Counted from the first letter of the stretch, positions 21,923-34,125 are shown. The stretch: 64,000 nt of DNA from Symsagittifera roscoffensis (GCF_963678635.1 NC_087065.1:20835480-20899479), one strand, 5' to 3'. Program-made: numbers and translations. The notes: generated by a model not told the origin, from the letters alone.

Positions 21923-23151
21923 TTGTTCCGACTTTCGATACGAAAGTAACGGAATATTTGTGCTCGGGGTGGATTTTTTTTTTCAGACAAATTTCGACTT
22001 TTTAACTAGCCAATTTTGACGGATTTTTTTCACATCATTCGAAAGGTTTTATTGCCTTGAGCTTAAATTTGAAAAGATATTTCACCTGTGATCATTTTTC
22101 GTAAAGTTATGATGGGTTTAAAGATTGCCATTTTGGCCATTTTGACCAATTTGGGACAATTAACGCGCGATTTATTCGCGCTATTAACGCGTAAGCGGAG
22201 ATTTAATCCGTCTTAGAAATCGTTCCAAATTAGTTGGAAGAAGCTTATTTGCCATAATTGATTTGTTACAAGGAGCAAAATCTATCCTTTTGTACTTTAT
22301 ATGGCGTGTGGGGGGATAAATTTCATTAAAAATTTCAAATTTTAAATTTTTTTTTTCATTTTTTTCTACCTTTTATTAAACATTAAAAGGCAGTCGGGAC
22401 ATTCAGGGCTTCGCCCTGATACGAGCAGTCTTGTTTTTTTTTTAATTATAAAGGATATGCCTGATTTATACAATAATTCAAACGTTGCTTTTTTGCTGAT
22501 AACGTCACATTTTGCAATGTTTGTCGTACTATTAATAAATAGCCCGAGAAAACCAACAAAAAATGCTTCAATTGACTTGAAAACATTCGGTTGACCAACA
22601 AAAGGGAACAAGACTGCTCGTATCAGGGCAAAGCCTTGAATGTTCCGACTGCCTCTTAAAGTTTATGAAGCATTGCTAACCTTTAAAAAATTTAAATGTA
22701 ATAAAATTAAATGAAATTTTTTTTTCTAAAATTTAAAATTTTTTATGAAATTCATCGCCCCCACACGCCATATAAAGTACAAAAGGATAAGTTTCGCTTA
22801 TTGTAACGAATCAATTATGGCAACTAAGCTTTGTTCAACCAATTGGGAACGATTTATAAACGGATTAAATCGCCGCTTACGCGTTAATAGCGCGAATTAT
22901 ATCGCGCGTTAATTGTCCCAAATTGGTCAAAATGGCCAAAATGGTTATCTTTAAACGCTCATAGCTTTACGAAAAATGATCACAGGTAAAATATTTTTTT
23001 CAAATTTAAGCTCAGGGCAACAAAACCTTTCGAATGATATAAATAAATTCCGTCAAAAATGGCTAGTTAAAAAGTCGAAACTTGTCTGAAGAAAAAAAAA
23101 CCAACCCCGAGCACAATTATTCCGTTAGTTTTGTATCGAAAGTCGGAACAA
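21923..23151. mobile_element. 1.2-kb palindromic inverted-repeat element
   Basis: The left arm (21923 to about 22436) begins TTGTTCCGACTTTCGATAC, and the right arm (about 22604-23151) ends with its complement CGAAAGTCGGAACAA. Matching pairs continue inward: the CCGAGCAC-type block, AATGGCCAAAATGG, AATTAACGCGCGAT, the CACACGCCATATAAAGTAC block, and finally CTGATACGAGCAGTCTTG against CAAGACTGCTCGTATCAG. The arms are over 500 bp long around a ~170-bp spacer, so the single strand could form a very long hairpin. No transposase is encoded. The frame 22366-22611 spans the spacer and has no recognisable domain. This fits a foldback or MITE-like non-autonomous element. I see no convincing target-site duplication. 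Confidence 0.85.
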
Positions 23152-23341
23152 TAAAATTGAAACTGCTTTTTTAAGACAAGTTGCATTTTCATACATGATT
23201 TATTTAAGAAAAATATATGAAAAGAAGATTTTGTCAGTTATCCAGGTCAAAGATAACGTTGAAAATGCTTGCACAAAAATGGACTTGTCTGTAGAAATAT
23301 ATTTTTAGTGTTTTATAACTAAGTACGATACACATAACAGT

Positions 23342-25005
23342 ATAATTGTGTATGAAAATATGTTTAAATTTAACTGAGACAAAAAAATATTTAAAAAGGT
23401 AATTTAAAATTTCTTGATTTAGACAAAAAAAGAAAAAATTAACGCCTCAAGAAAACAAACCATCTACTAACTGCTCAAAAGGCAGACTTTTATACGACTG
23501 TGTTAGTAAGAAAAACGGTTTGCAAAAGTAATACAAAAATTCTCAAAACAACTTGTTTGATTTATTAGAACTTTCCAACCGGCATTTTAGCCGAGCATCT
23601 ACTATAGGTTTATTAAAAAAAAAACAGATAACCAATACAACTTACAAATCAACAGCCATTAGGCTCAGGCTTCGATAACTTTTTGCTGGCAAAATATGTG
23701 GTAATTTTTGAGATAAAAACAGCTGACGGCAAAGATTTCTTTGAATTGTTTCATAATTTAAAACTTGTTTATAGCCTTTGGATTTTTTTCACCCTATTAT
23801 ATTTGATCCCCTTCTGTAATTTTTTTCAGGGCTACCACTCGTTGAGCTGAACTGCTCTTTGATAAACTTCCAGGCATTTTGTAAATTGGTCAAAAAGTGT
23901 TTGCAATCTGTAGCTGGTAAAAAATTTAACCTGACTAACTCACGCATAACTAGCCAAACAACAAAATTAATTAAGTGCTCAGTTTTATTCTCAATTTAGG
24001 TTTTTGTTTTACAAATATCGGGATTTGGCAGTGAAATTAATGAAGCTAAAGTGCTTTTGCAGCAGTAATTTCTTTTAATTTTATTACCTGTTTTAGCAAT
24101 CCTGCATTCAAAAGCTTCAAACTGGCGTATCAAACTGGCGAAACTGCATTCAACAACTTGTCTTAAAAAAGCAGTTTCAATTTTATTGTTCCGACTTTCG
24201 ATACAAAAGTAACGGAATAATTGTGTATGAAAATATGTTTAAATTTAACTGAGACAAAAAAATATTTAAAAAGGTAATTTAAAATTTCTTGATTTAGACA
24301 AAAAAAGAAAAAATTAACGCCTCAAGAAAACAAACCATCTACTAACTGCTCAAAAGGCAGACTTTTATACGACTGTGTTAGTAAGAAAAACGGTTTGCAA
24401 AAGTAATACAAAAATTCTCAAAACAACTTGTTTGATTTATTAGAACTTTCCAACCGGCATTTTAGCCGAGCATCTACTATAGGTTTATTAAAAAAAAACA
24501 GATAACCAATACAACTTACAAATCAACAGCCATTAGGCTCAGGCTTCGATAACTTTTTGCTGGCAAAATATGTGGTAATTTTTGAGATAAAAACAGCTGA
24601 CGGCAAAGATTTCTTTGAATTGTTTCATAATTTAAAACTTGTTTATAGCCTTTGGATTTTTTTCACCCTATTATATTTGATCCCCTTCTGTAATTTTTTC
24701 AGGGCTACCACTCGTTGAGCTGAACTGCTCTTTGATAAACTTCCAGGCATTTTGTAAATTGGTCAAAAAGTGTTTGCAATCTGTAGCTGGTAAAAAATTT
24801 AACCTGACTAACTCACGCATAACTAGCCAAACAACAAAATTATTTAAGTGCTCAGTTTTATTCTCAATTTAGGTTTTTGTTTTACAAATATCGGGATTTG
24901 GCAGTGAAATTAATGAAGCTAAAGTGCTTTTGCAGCAGTAATTTCTTTTAATTTTATTACCTGTTTTAGCAATCCTGCATTCAAAAGCTTCAAACTGGCG
25001 TATCA
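23342..25005. repeat. ~790-bp direct duplication at the exon-1 splice donor (23342-24132 and 24217-25005)
   Basis: The stretch starting ATAATTGTGTATGAAAATATG at 23342 is repeated nearly base for base at 24217. Both copies end just inside the sulfotransferase anchor exon, so copy 1 holds the last ~45 nt of that exon, its GT donor and the following intron sequence, but not the rest of the exon. Between the copies, 24146-24230 is an inverted copy of 23101-23186, which includes the end of the palindromic element. The arrangement points to a rearrangement involving that element. Confidence 0.88.
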
Positions 25006-25399
25006 TAGTGATCTTGTCGTAAAGATTTTTATCCTTGGCATATGAGTAGTTCAATTCCTTATACATCGGAGAGTCACAAAATTCTACAAGAAGTTCTCGT
25101 CTGATTTTTTGCTTGTCAACCACGGATGAAAACTCGAGCTCTTTTTCGAAAGCATAAGTTTTTCTCAAGGGGAAAACATTCAACAACAGTGAATCAATAG
25201 TTGTTTCGTCCTGATTCTGGAAAACTGTTTCCGTTGACACTAAATTTGAGAGCCGATAATTTGCATAAACTGGTCGGGAATTATTTTTTGTGCGACCTAA
25301 ATTACTGTCGGGAATCAAAAAAGTGTGCAACGAAAATAAAATTAAAACTGATACTAATAAAGAATGCTCTGGAAGCAATCGGTTCTTAAATAACAACAT
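24961..25399 (-). CDS. Sulfotransferase 5' exon: membrane anchor, stem and first half of PAPS loop
   Basis: From the ATG at 25399 the frame encodes MLLFKNRLLPEH, a hydrophobic signal anchor (about residues 13-30, SLLVSVLILFSLHTFLI), a ~110-residue stem, then FEAFECRIAKTG. The sequence CRIAKTG is the start of the 5'-phosphosulfate-binding loop of Sulfotransfer_2 enzymes (K-x-G-x-S/T). Exactly there the DNA reads AAAACAG followed by GTAATA, a good splice donor. The exon is 439 nt, leaving phase 1. The downstream exons at 11812, 9811 and 7810 start in phase 1 with GSSTRG, completing IAKTGSSTRG. Without splicing, the frame runs on to 24869 (NKIKRNYCC...), which matches no family. The topology is type II Golgi. 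The anchor exon is clear as seen; its pairing with distant terminal exons is inference. Confidence 0.65.
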
Positions 25400-25439
25400 T
25401 ACGTTTAGAATAAAGAACAGCAAAACTTTCAAACATTCA

Positions 25440-26091
25440 AAACAACGAGGAGGAGCAATTTATTTCTCTTCAGACTTTTCGAGAGTTAAGCATTGATTTC
25501 AACTGTTTTTATTCGAATTTTGATTATTCTTTTTTGTCAGACTTCCCGGGGAGTCCGAAAACGCATAAAGGAACCAAACAAAACAAAATAAGCTACAATT
25601 ATCAACAAAAACTTGCAACAAATCTTGCAACAAAACATAATAAGCTACAATTATCTACAAAATCAATAAATTACAAAAATTAAAATCTGTCATTCAAAAA
25701 ATCACCGTCCAAATAGGAGGACTCAGAAGTAATGCATCACTCTTTGTTTATTTTTAGATATAAAGAAATAGGGTAAGTTGAGCTAAACGCCGATTGAATT
25801 TTTATTGGCACTGAGACACAAGAAACTTGTGATAACCAATCCGGGATTTTAAAAACATAACTTGTTTGAATTCAAACACAAATATAACCAAATTTTTTGG
25901 TTTCAGTAGTTCTTTCAAAAGAATTGATTTAATGTTCTGCAAAATAAGCCGGATCATTTTTTATTACCGCCTCAAACAAAAATTTAAAATACCTTTTGGG
26001 CTTATATTCAGAAGCATGAAGGGAAATCCACACCTTCGTAAACAGCTCGATAATCAAGAAAAAAGTGCTTTGAAACTACAAACTTTGGAAG
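25440..26091. other. Upstream flank of sulfotransferase anchor exon, no gene seen
   Basis: AT-rich sequence upstream of the anchor exon that would hold its promoter. No TATA-type element stands out. A short direct repeat (CAACAAAACATAATAAGCTACAATTAT-like, around 25,580-25,660) is the only structure; the frame 25866-26117 is not convincing. Confidence 0.5.
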
Positions 26092-26545
26092 CTAGTATTT
26101 TCTTCTGTAGGGTTTGAACCCCAACAATGTTCTTAATTTTAGTAAAGAAGATTTGAATTGGATTTTATTTATCCAGAAAATTACAATGTTAACAAAATTA
26201 CTTAATCTATTCTCTGAGAGGGATGTTAAAGAACATTTCAGTTCGTCGCCAACCTTTCTTGAAAGATAAAACAAGAAAACAAGTAGAAAGGTGGGCTCCT
26301 TTAAAACAAAAAGTTTTAACTATGATGTAACTATTGCAAAAGCTTTGTAAAACTGTTTTCAAATAATTTATTTTTAGCTTTTTGATATCTTCAGTAATCC
26401 TATGATACTCGATCATTCTAGTATCTATTAGAGATATGTTTCTTTCCAGATTCCTTTTCATGACATTTGGTAGTATACCTTTGCTAGAACTAGGAGTGAC
26501 TCGACAGTATGTTAGGTTTTTCAAAGCAAATTCTCATATTTTTAA
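26092..26545 (-). other. Possible decayed or partial exon(s), unrecognised
   Basis: Two minus-strand frames here look more protein-like than the surrounding DNA. One runs from just after a stop near 26545 (EFALKNLTYCRVTPSSSKGI..., then LIDTRMIEYHRITEDIKKL). The second (26092-26274) has KVGDELKCSLTSLSENRLSNFV. Neither has a clear start. The Cys-Arg-Val...Ser-Ser-Ser stretch loosely resembles a phosphosulfate loop but lacks its lysine. They could be remnants of another exon pair. Confidence is low. Confidence 0.25.
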
Positions 26546-28260
26546 ATTTATACTTTGAGAGAGCTCGTTAAACCATTCGAACAGATAAAACTCAAACATA
26601 AAAAAAAATTTTTTTTTTTGTTTCATTAAATTCCTGACAAAACCCGATTTTTTTCCTAAATTAGAAAATTTTTATATATTCTTTTTCTGAACTTGTTGTT
26701 TTTTCTCTAGATGACGTTTAATTATGTACCCATGAACTAAATCTCTTTAAAATCACGATTAACCAAATGGCTTTTTAAACTGAAGCAATTTAGTTTTTGA
26801 AATGACCCTTAGAAATTTGGTTAATGATAAAATTTGCCTTTTTTTCAATTTGACTTTATTTCCTGTTTAGTGCAGTTGCTACGTTATACGTTTCAAAGCT
26901 CTACTTCGCACATAAGATTTTAATTTTTAAAATTTTCTCTACGTTTTCCAACTGTCAGTTTTTGAAAAGTATTTAATTGTTTTTTTACCATCGAACACTT
27001 TTACTATTGCCATTTGCCCAACAGGGTCAAGGGTTGAAGAGAGGGGGAGAGGTGGGTTGTACTAGAAGACTAATTGGAGATAGTTGAACGTGAACAAACT
27101 TTCACTGAAAAAAAAACTAAAAATTTATCAAAACATATATAGGAGTACTCACTACGCTCTTTGCTTTCAAAAATTCTTCTGTGTTTTCTTTACGCTTCGC
27201 TGTATCAATATTGAACTCACCAGAAATGATTGGATTCCTATGAAGTAATTTTATTTGACCGAGAAGTTTTTCAATGGGCACAAAAAAAAAGATTTTAAGA
27301 TGAATTTTGTGGCCTTTACAGAAGACAAATGTTCAGTTTTCTGTTTTGTGCTATAAAAAAAATTATACATTGAATTTCTGACTGTGCATTTTGTTTCGAA
27401 ATTGAGATCTTTTTCTATGTGAAAAGAGCATACCCCTTGCTTTCCTTTTAATCTGTTTTTGCAACAACTGGATAATATCAATCAATTTTATTGATTTTCA
27501 ACGATTTGTTTTTTTTTTGTAAAATAATTTCAAAGAGGGCAATAACTAGTGGTTTCTTTTAAAACCTCTTTTTTGAAGAATTAACTGGTCATTGTGGCTG
27601 CAATTAAACCTGCGTTGACAAAAAAGAGAAACTCTCCTTGTAAAGAGCTCAAGTTATTCTTTAAGCATCTCTTCGATATCAAGTTACTGCAAAACAAACG
27701 AAAATTATTGAGTTAAAATTGATGTATTCCATCAACTGTTTTTTTTAGCTTTGACTACCAGCCTACTCTGATTAATTTGTAGTTTCAAGATGTTTAAGCT
27801 CTGGCCTGTTGTCACTAGTTAACTTGTAGTCAACAACTTATGCTGTTTTGTCCAATGATCTCTTTAAGCTTTCTTTGTGCTTTTGGCTGTAACAAAATCT
27901 CGTCCACGTTTCTAAGTGCCTTGTAACTTCCATGTTTTAGGTGTTCTGCCTAAAATTTTTTGGTTTCCTTTTAACTTTTATAATGTGCAATGACCGGACC
28001 CGGCCTAAGTGAAAACAATAGCAAAATAATTTTAACAACACAAACTTCTTTCAAAATCGCTATAACCAAAACTATATGGCGCAAAATAAATAAGAAGAAT
28101 TGTATCTCGCTACAAAACCGTGACAATTCATGACTTTTTCGCATACATTTCAGCAAAAAAAAATAGGAAGTCTGCACTCTAAAAAAAGAGTTTTTAGGTA
28201 AAGAAAGACCGAATATAAACTTACAAAATATAGAGATTTTGATGACAAAATTTTGCAAAA
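26546..28260. other. AT-rich region, no feature recognised
   Basis: Poly-T and poly-A rich sequence with scattered short frames on both strands, none with a domain, splice support or a second copy. I see nothing to annotate. Confidence 0.6.
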
Positions 28261-31200
28261 CAGAATAGTTAAGTTTTAGAAATAAAAAGCGTATCTCATA
28301 AAAAAGTTCTCTGTATACCTATAACATAAGAAACACTTTATTATTATCAGAAAAGATCCTTAAAACAATCAATCAAGGTTTAAATCAAGCAATCACTAAC
28401 CGAAATGCTGGAAAAAAAACAATGAAATAGCAATCAATTTATCAACAAATTTCTACATAATCCAATATCTTTCTTTAAAAGCTGTGAAAGCAGTTTTTTG
28501 TTTTGGTTAAGCAACCAAAAACACAAAGATACCACAAAACCGCGATGAATGTGTCTGGTCAAAAAACTAATTCGTTTTAACAAGCAATGTGTGCGAAAAT
28601 AAAATAAAAGCAGTGTTTCAAAAGTGGCTTGGGGATTTAGAAAGTTTAATTATCTGCAAATTGTTTTTTTTTCTCGTCAAAAGAAGGTTAAAGCTCGTAA
28701 ATGGTTTGTTTTCAGTCATCTTTACTACCCAGGAGTCTGAATGAACTCAAAAACGTTAAAATTGATGAATAAAGCTTCCTGTAATTAAAGTTAATTTGGC
28801 TCAATGATTTGAAGCAATTAAAGAACCACCTAACGTTTTTTTAGAATCAAATTATTTTTGAGTTTCGGAAAATAAAGAACTGCAAAAAATTCAAAATGTG
28901 GATTAAAAATGAATCACGAAACCTTTGATTTCCAGCCATAAGAATTCACAAAAATAACTTTAAATGCTAAGAATAGCAGCCCAAATCTGTTTTTTTTTCT
29001 ATGGACAGTTAAAAACCACATTAAATATTTAAAAAGCCAAATCGAATGCACTTAAATTATGAGGCTGTATCTTGTGTAGACTTTGGTATTGATTATTACT
29101 GTATTGCTTTTAAAATTGAAACAATTTAGTTTTTGAAAACAAAATGATCAAGCCTGAAAAACAAATCCCAAGAATCCATCCATTTTTTTTGATAGTGTTG
29201 AAGTGTGCTGAATGAAAACTACATTGGTGTCAAGATTTATAACTAAAGTTTTACAAATACTTAAATTTTAAATTTCACAACCGAGTTATAATTTGTCGAA
29301 AAACACTTTCCATCCAAATTCAAAGGGCTACGTATCTTAGTTTTAACTATTAAACCAATTTCCTTAAAACTCAATTTTCAGTTGCAATCAAAGTTTCAGT
29401 AAATTGTTGGCCAGCTAGCTTGGTTTCCGTATGCACCGTCGTGCCAACGGCAAACAGTTTAAATTCTAGGCTTTTCAATCAGCTTGGCATTTCGTTCAAA
29501 AATTTAAGATATAATAACAGTTTAAGAACCGAACCCTAACGGACAGCATAATCCACTTTTTGCTTTTCGGAGCGTTTTGTACCAGATAATACATAGTTAG
29601 CTATTTTCTAAAACGCTTTTCAGAAAATCACGAAAAAAGCCGGCAAAACAAATTTTTCACGCTTTTGTAGGAGCAAATCATGAGTCATGGCTGAGCGTAT
29701 CAAAGATTTTCTTGAGGTCTAAGAAGTATGCTAATCCTTTTTGCTGTCGCTTTTCGATTACTGGGTAGAATTTATCAAAGAAACAATGCATGCTTTTTAG
29801 GCTGACAACCCGTAGCTCCCGACAATTGCCACCTTGTTATTTGGAAATTGTCATCTTAAAACCCAAGAAGTCTGTGCAAATTTTTGTAGAACTCAAATTC
29901 CAAAAACCCTAAACTTTTAAAACTACATAAACTTAATTCAACTTTTTCTGATAACTTGTAGATGGAAAAGATACGAAAAAGGAGAAGCTTTGGTCCAAAA
30001 ATCATGATTCAAAAATTCCAAAACTCACCAAAAGCTTCGCTGAAAATCTTAGTACCGCAAAAACTGCATGTGCATCAAGAGTATCCGGTTGTATCAAAAA
30101 AAAATTTGATTAAAGCTGAAAACAAAAATAAAAATGAACAAAAAATTAAAAATAGAAATTTAAACAACTTGAAAAATAACAACAAAAAACTTTAAAAGCC
30201 TACAAAAATAAGTTAATATCGTCAAATTTGCAAATAAGAAAAATTACGCAACGATAAGGTAGCTGAACTACATCAAAAAGGATCACTAATGAAAATAAAG
30301 ACGCCCGTTATAAAACACAATATTTCATTATTTTCAAAAGTTTTCTTTTATCAGAAAGAACCAAAATCTCAAATATCGTGCAACACACACCCAATTTCTT
30401 CGTAGACAACGCAATAAAGTCAAAAAATAAAAAATGTCTTTTTTTTCGTTTTATAGAAAAATTTTAGGCATTTGAATAGATTCCTAAGACATCACCATGA
30501 AAGGGTTTGAAATAAAATAGCTCAAAACAACGTTTTGACACTAAGCTGTGACAAACTAACTGCACACATTACGAAAAGAAAAAATCAGAAACTAAATTAG
30601 AAAAAAAACAGAAACTATGCGTTCGATAAAAACTGAAAATATATGAAAAAAAAATTATCAAAAAAACGCTTCAAAATTTTTCCGAACTGAAATTTTACCG
30701 TATACAATAAAGCGTAATAAAAACGAGTATAAAAAGTCGTTTAGCGTGTTAAATTCTTCGAAATCAAACAAACAATCAATTAAAAAGAATTTTCTTTAAA
30801 AAATCTCGGGAAATTAGCCGATTAAAATTGGGACGGAACCATTTCAGCCTAAAACAAAACAATCTGACATCTGAAAATGCTTTTACCAGTTGATCCAATA
30901 ACGCACTAAATTTAGACGCAGTAACTCGAGGTAAAATGTGCAAAGTGCAGAAAATGGAGATCATGAAAATGGAGATCATCTTGTGAAAAAGTCTAGTATT
31001 CAATTGCAACACCCTTGCTAATCGCAAGGGTTGACATCGCCGTCAGACTTTTGAAAAAAATGCTTGAAGGCAAGAAAAGAGAAAAAGTACTGTTTTTTTA
31101 AAAAAAACCTCAACTTTTGAATTTCATAGAAAAAAAACAACTGCTGTAAAACTCTCCAATATTTAGCAATTATTTTTAAATGATTTTTTTTTATCTTCAG

Positions 31201-32089
31201 AATTGACTCAATTTAGTTAAACTCAATTTAGTAAATCAATCGCTATAGTTCTTATTCCGCTGGTACTTCTTTAAATTAAAGCTCACTTCCAAAATTCGAA
31301 ATCCATCACGTTTAATCCAACCTGTACACTTTTACTGTTCAATAGTCAAGTCTACCTTGCTTTGAACAAAAGATATGAATTGAACTTTAAAAGAAATCAA
31401 TTTTCAAACCGCAAAAGTAAAATTTTAGCTGCACCAGTTTTTAAAACTCCTGCACCAGTTTTTAAAACAATTTGAAAAAAAATAAAAAAGATCTATATTT
31501 AAGTTCATACTTATTTCATGACTACCTTCATATTTACTACGTTCAAAAAACATTAGTGCAAATTTGTTCGAAAAACCTTGCATTAATCAGTCTCCTAGGC
31601 AAGAAAAACACATTTGATAAAAATTTTGGATTTAAGATTGTTTCATCGTTTTCATAGATTATTACTTCTTTTAAGTTTCGATGTTTTTTGTAATGAAAAT
31701 CTATCAGCCAGAAACTTCATGGAAGGAAGTCCTCAAGGTTCGCCGCAAGTTACAGAAAAAAACTAGTGATTTTCTTATTGCTGCTGGAAATCGTCTCATT
31801 TCCAAATTTGTGTGATCAGTGTGAAAAAAAAATCTTTTAATATGAAGGTGAACATTCATTGCAACCGAACGTGGAAACAATTTCAAAATAGAGCAACTGA
31901 AAATAAAGTCAGTACACTTGGCGTTGAATTTTTTCATTAAAATCAAGCAGATCCCTTCTTTTTTTAGTTAGATTTTTGTTGTTTTCAAACTAAACTTAAT
32001 CGCCGGCTTTTTTGTAGGCTGTTTTGATTATCATGTGCAGTTATAAGCTCTCCAAAAATAGAGTAATCACCAGTCAATTGATAAAGTGT

Positions 32090-32499
32090 AAATGATGTGA
32101 CCTCCGTCCACATCTGGCAATCGGAACCTAATATTTATAGACCAATTATATTTATGATGGAGTATCACTATAAAATATTTATAACTAACCAATCATATTC
32201 CATCTCTAACATTTACACTTATTTGTAAGTGCTGAAACTACTTGTAGTTTCAGCGCCAGAACATTTTAAATAAAACTTTGAAGACAGTTGTTCTCCTTCT
32301 GGATAAACTCCAAGAACTAACTCGCATAAACCAGTATACACTAGATCTATTGAGACTAGCAGAGATAAGAGTAAGATTAAGATCGGTATTAGACTAAGAA
32401 GTTGCACGAATCTATCCGGCCGAAAATAAGATAGCGTGACGAGCAGACGGTGTACCTTATCTGAAATTACTCTACGTATAACCAATAGGCAATAACTCA
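32090..32499 (+). promoter_or_regulatory. Probable 5' LTR, followed by primer-binding site
   Basis: The stretch breaks the shared segment order exactly after AATGATGT and ends in CA at 32499. Two bases later comes TGGTCCCTTCAAAAG, which begins with TGG as a tRNA primer-binding site should. An AATAAA signal lies near 32,268, and a perfect hairpin (GCTGAAACTAC, TT, GTAGTTTCAGC) sits at 32232-32255. The left limit is uncertain and no second LTR was found. Confidence 0.45.
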
Positions 32500-32590
32500 T
32501 CTGGTCCCTTCAAAAGTCTCGAACAAGACCTTAACAAACTTAGATTTAGAAAAAAAAGATCGTAGAATTAGACAATTGCAAAATTGCAAA

Positions 32591-32822
32591 ATGGTAGACG
32601 GAACAGATAATTTGATAGAAATGTCTCCGTCTCAATAAAATTATCCCAAACTTTCAAGCAATGCCAGAAATACCAGGTATTGAAAGAAGACCAAGATCGT
32701 GGCGCGAAAGACAATCAGGAATCGGACCACTCTGCTACATGATAGTACGACGGAAAACGGAACAAATTTTTGTATTTAGAATAATTCATCCAGTAAATTT
32801 AAATTTTAAATTAGTGACATAA
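32591..32822 (+). pseudogene. Gag-like start of LTR element, frameshifted
   Basis: Just downstream of the presumed primer-binding site an ATG opens MVDGTDNLIEMSPSQ and stops. In another frame a second ATG at 32661 opens a 53-codon frame (MPEIPGIERRPRSWRERQ...) that ends at 32822. The basic, Pro/Arg-rich composition suits the start of a retroelement Gag, but no diagnostic motif is present. Best read as the broken 5' coding part of an LTR element. Confidence 0.35.
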
Positions 32823-33765
32823 AAAAAATTTGAAGAAAAAATACTTCAACAACCTTACTCTTGCTAAACCTACTCTTTATAAAAAAACGACTGATAAAAA
32901 AAACACAAGTCGTTCCTCCCAAAAATCTGCTGTAAATCAAATTTTTCAATATATAATTTATTAAATACAAAATACAAAAATTAGTTAGTACAAAAATCAT
33001 TTTTAGTTTCATAAATTAATTGATTTTTCTCATCCCAGCTTCATCATCTAAAACATAACAGCAAAAATTCAAGAAAATAATTTTATCAAAACCTTAACTT
33101 TTAAATTTTTTTAAACTCAAAACTTTTGAATTAAAATTTATCAAAACTTATCCTTGCTTTCAATATCCCACTTTTCTTTAATAAAAATATCATCAAGGCT
33201 TCCCTTGGATCTTTGATTTTAAATCAAACCCAACTTTAACTTATTTTATTACTGATCATAAAGCTTTCCTTGGATCAAATCAGAACAATTTTGTTCTCCC
33301 CTTCCCATAATTTTAAAAGTCCCTAACGATCTCGAACGTCGATTCATTACCCAACCCTTATAAACAAAACAATTAAGCAAAACAGTGAAGAACTTCGGTT
33401 ACTCATCCTTCAGGTGAGCCCTTCCTCTTAGATGGCCCCTAGGTAAGAATAATTATGTAGCTCAAAGATTAAAATTTATTCACGAGAAAGTAAAAAATCA
33501 TTCTCACGAATTGATATACTTTCTCTCCAACCCGTCAACCTCGACAATCTATGCCCCAAGTTAAGATAACCACACAAAAATTGTAAGGACTAACAGTTTA
33601 GGAAATTAAAAACTCTAACCCCCAAATATTGCATCCATCATTCTAAACCTTATGTCAAGAGATAATCTAGGTAGTAAACAAACAATTGTATCACATAATT
33701 GTTTAATTAAGAACGGAAGATACGACCTTGTAATCACACCACAGACAAACAATAAGATATTTTAG

Positions 33766-34125
33766 GTCAAAAAGACAAACACGAAAAAAAAAACAATCAT
33801 AACAAAACAAAGACAACTTATAAAAAGACGATTTTCAAAACGAAGTAACGCAGTCTCAGAATCAGAAACAAACACGGTACAGGAACTTCAAGATTTAAAA
33901 GAGTCGATAAATAAAAAAAAACCGATAGACGACCAAATATATTCTTCCGACTCAGAAGCTACAACACCATCAGCAATTAAAGGACAACGCAAAATTAATA
34001 AGTCATATAACATCAAATCAAAACGTCTATCTATTTGGAATCAACCAATAAGACATTTTGAATGTTACACACTAACAGTTTTACAAATAAAACATGATCG
34101 AATACAACGAAAATTTCGACAATAA
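33766..34125 (+). pseudogene. Open frame without start codon in LTR element remnant
   Basis: This plus-strand frame is open for 119 codons and has no ATG in its first half. Its protein is hydrophilic with a basic block (QLIKRRFSKRS), an acidic middle (ESETNTVQELQDLKES, DDQIYSSDSEATTP) and a basic end. In the same frame upstream of the TAG at 33763, 33661-33762 is also open. The composition resembles the low-complexity tail of a retroelement polyprotein. No protease, RT or integrase motif is seen, so the element is mostly deleted. Confidence 0.35.

Noticed and set aside
22366-22611. 81-codon minus-strand frame in the palindromic element
   Set aside because: It covers the spacer and arm junctions, has no domain, and half of it is the mirror of the other arm.
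29962-30195. 77-codon plus-strand Lys/Asn-rich frame
   Set aside because: Low-complexity product of A-rich DNA with no homolog or repeat support.
31704-31946. 80-codon minus-strand frame
   Set aside because: The homologous blocks at 35,820 and 39,360 do not keep the frame.
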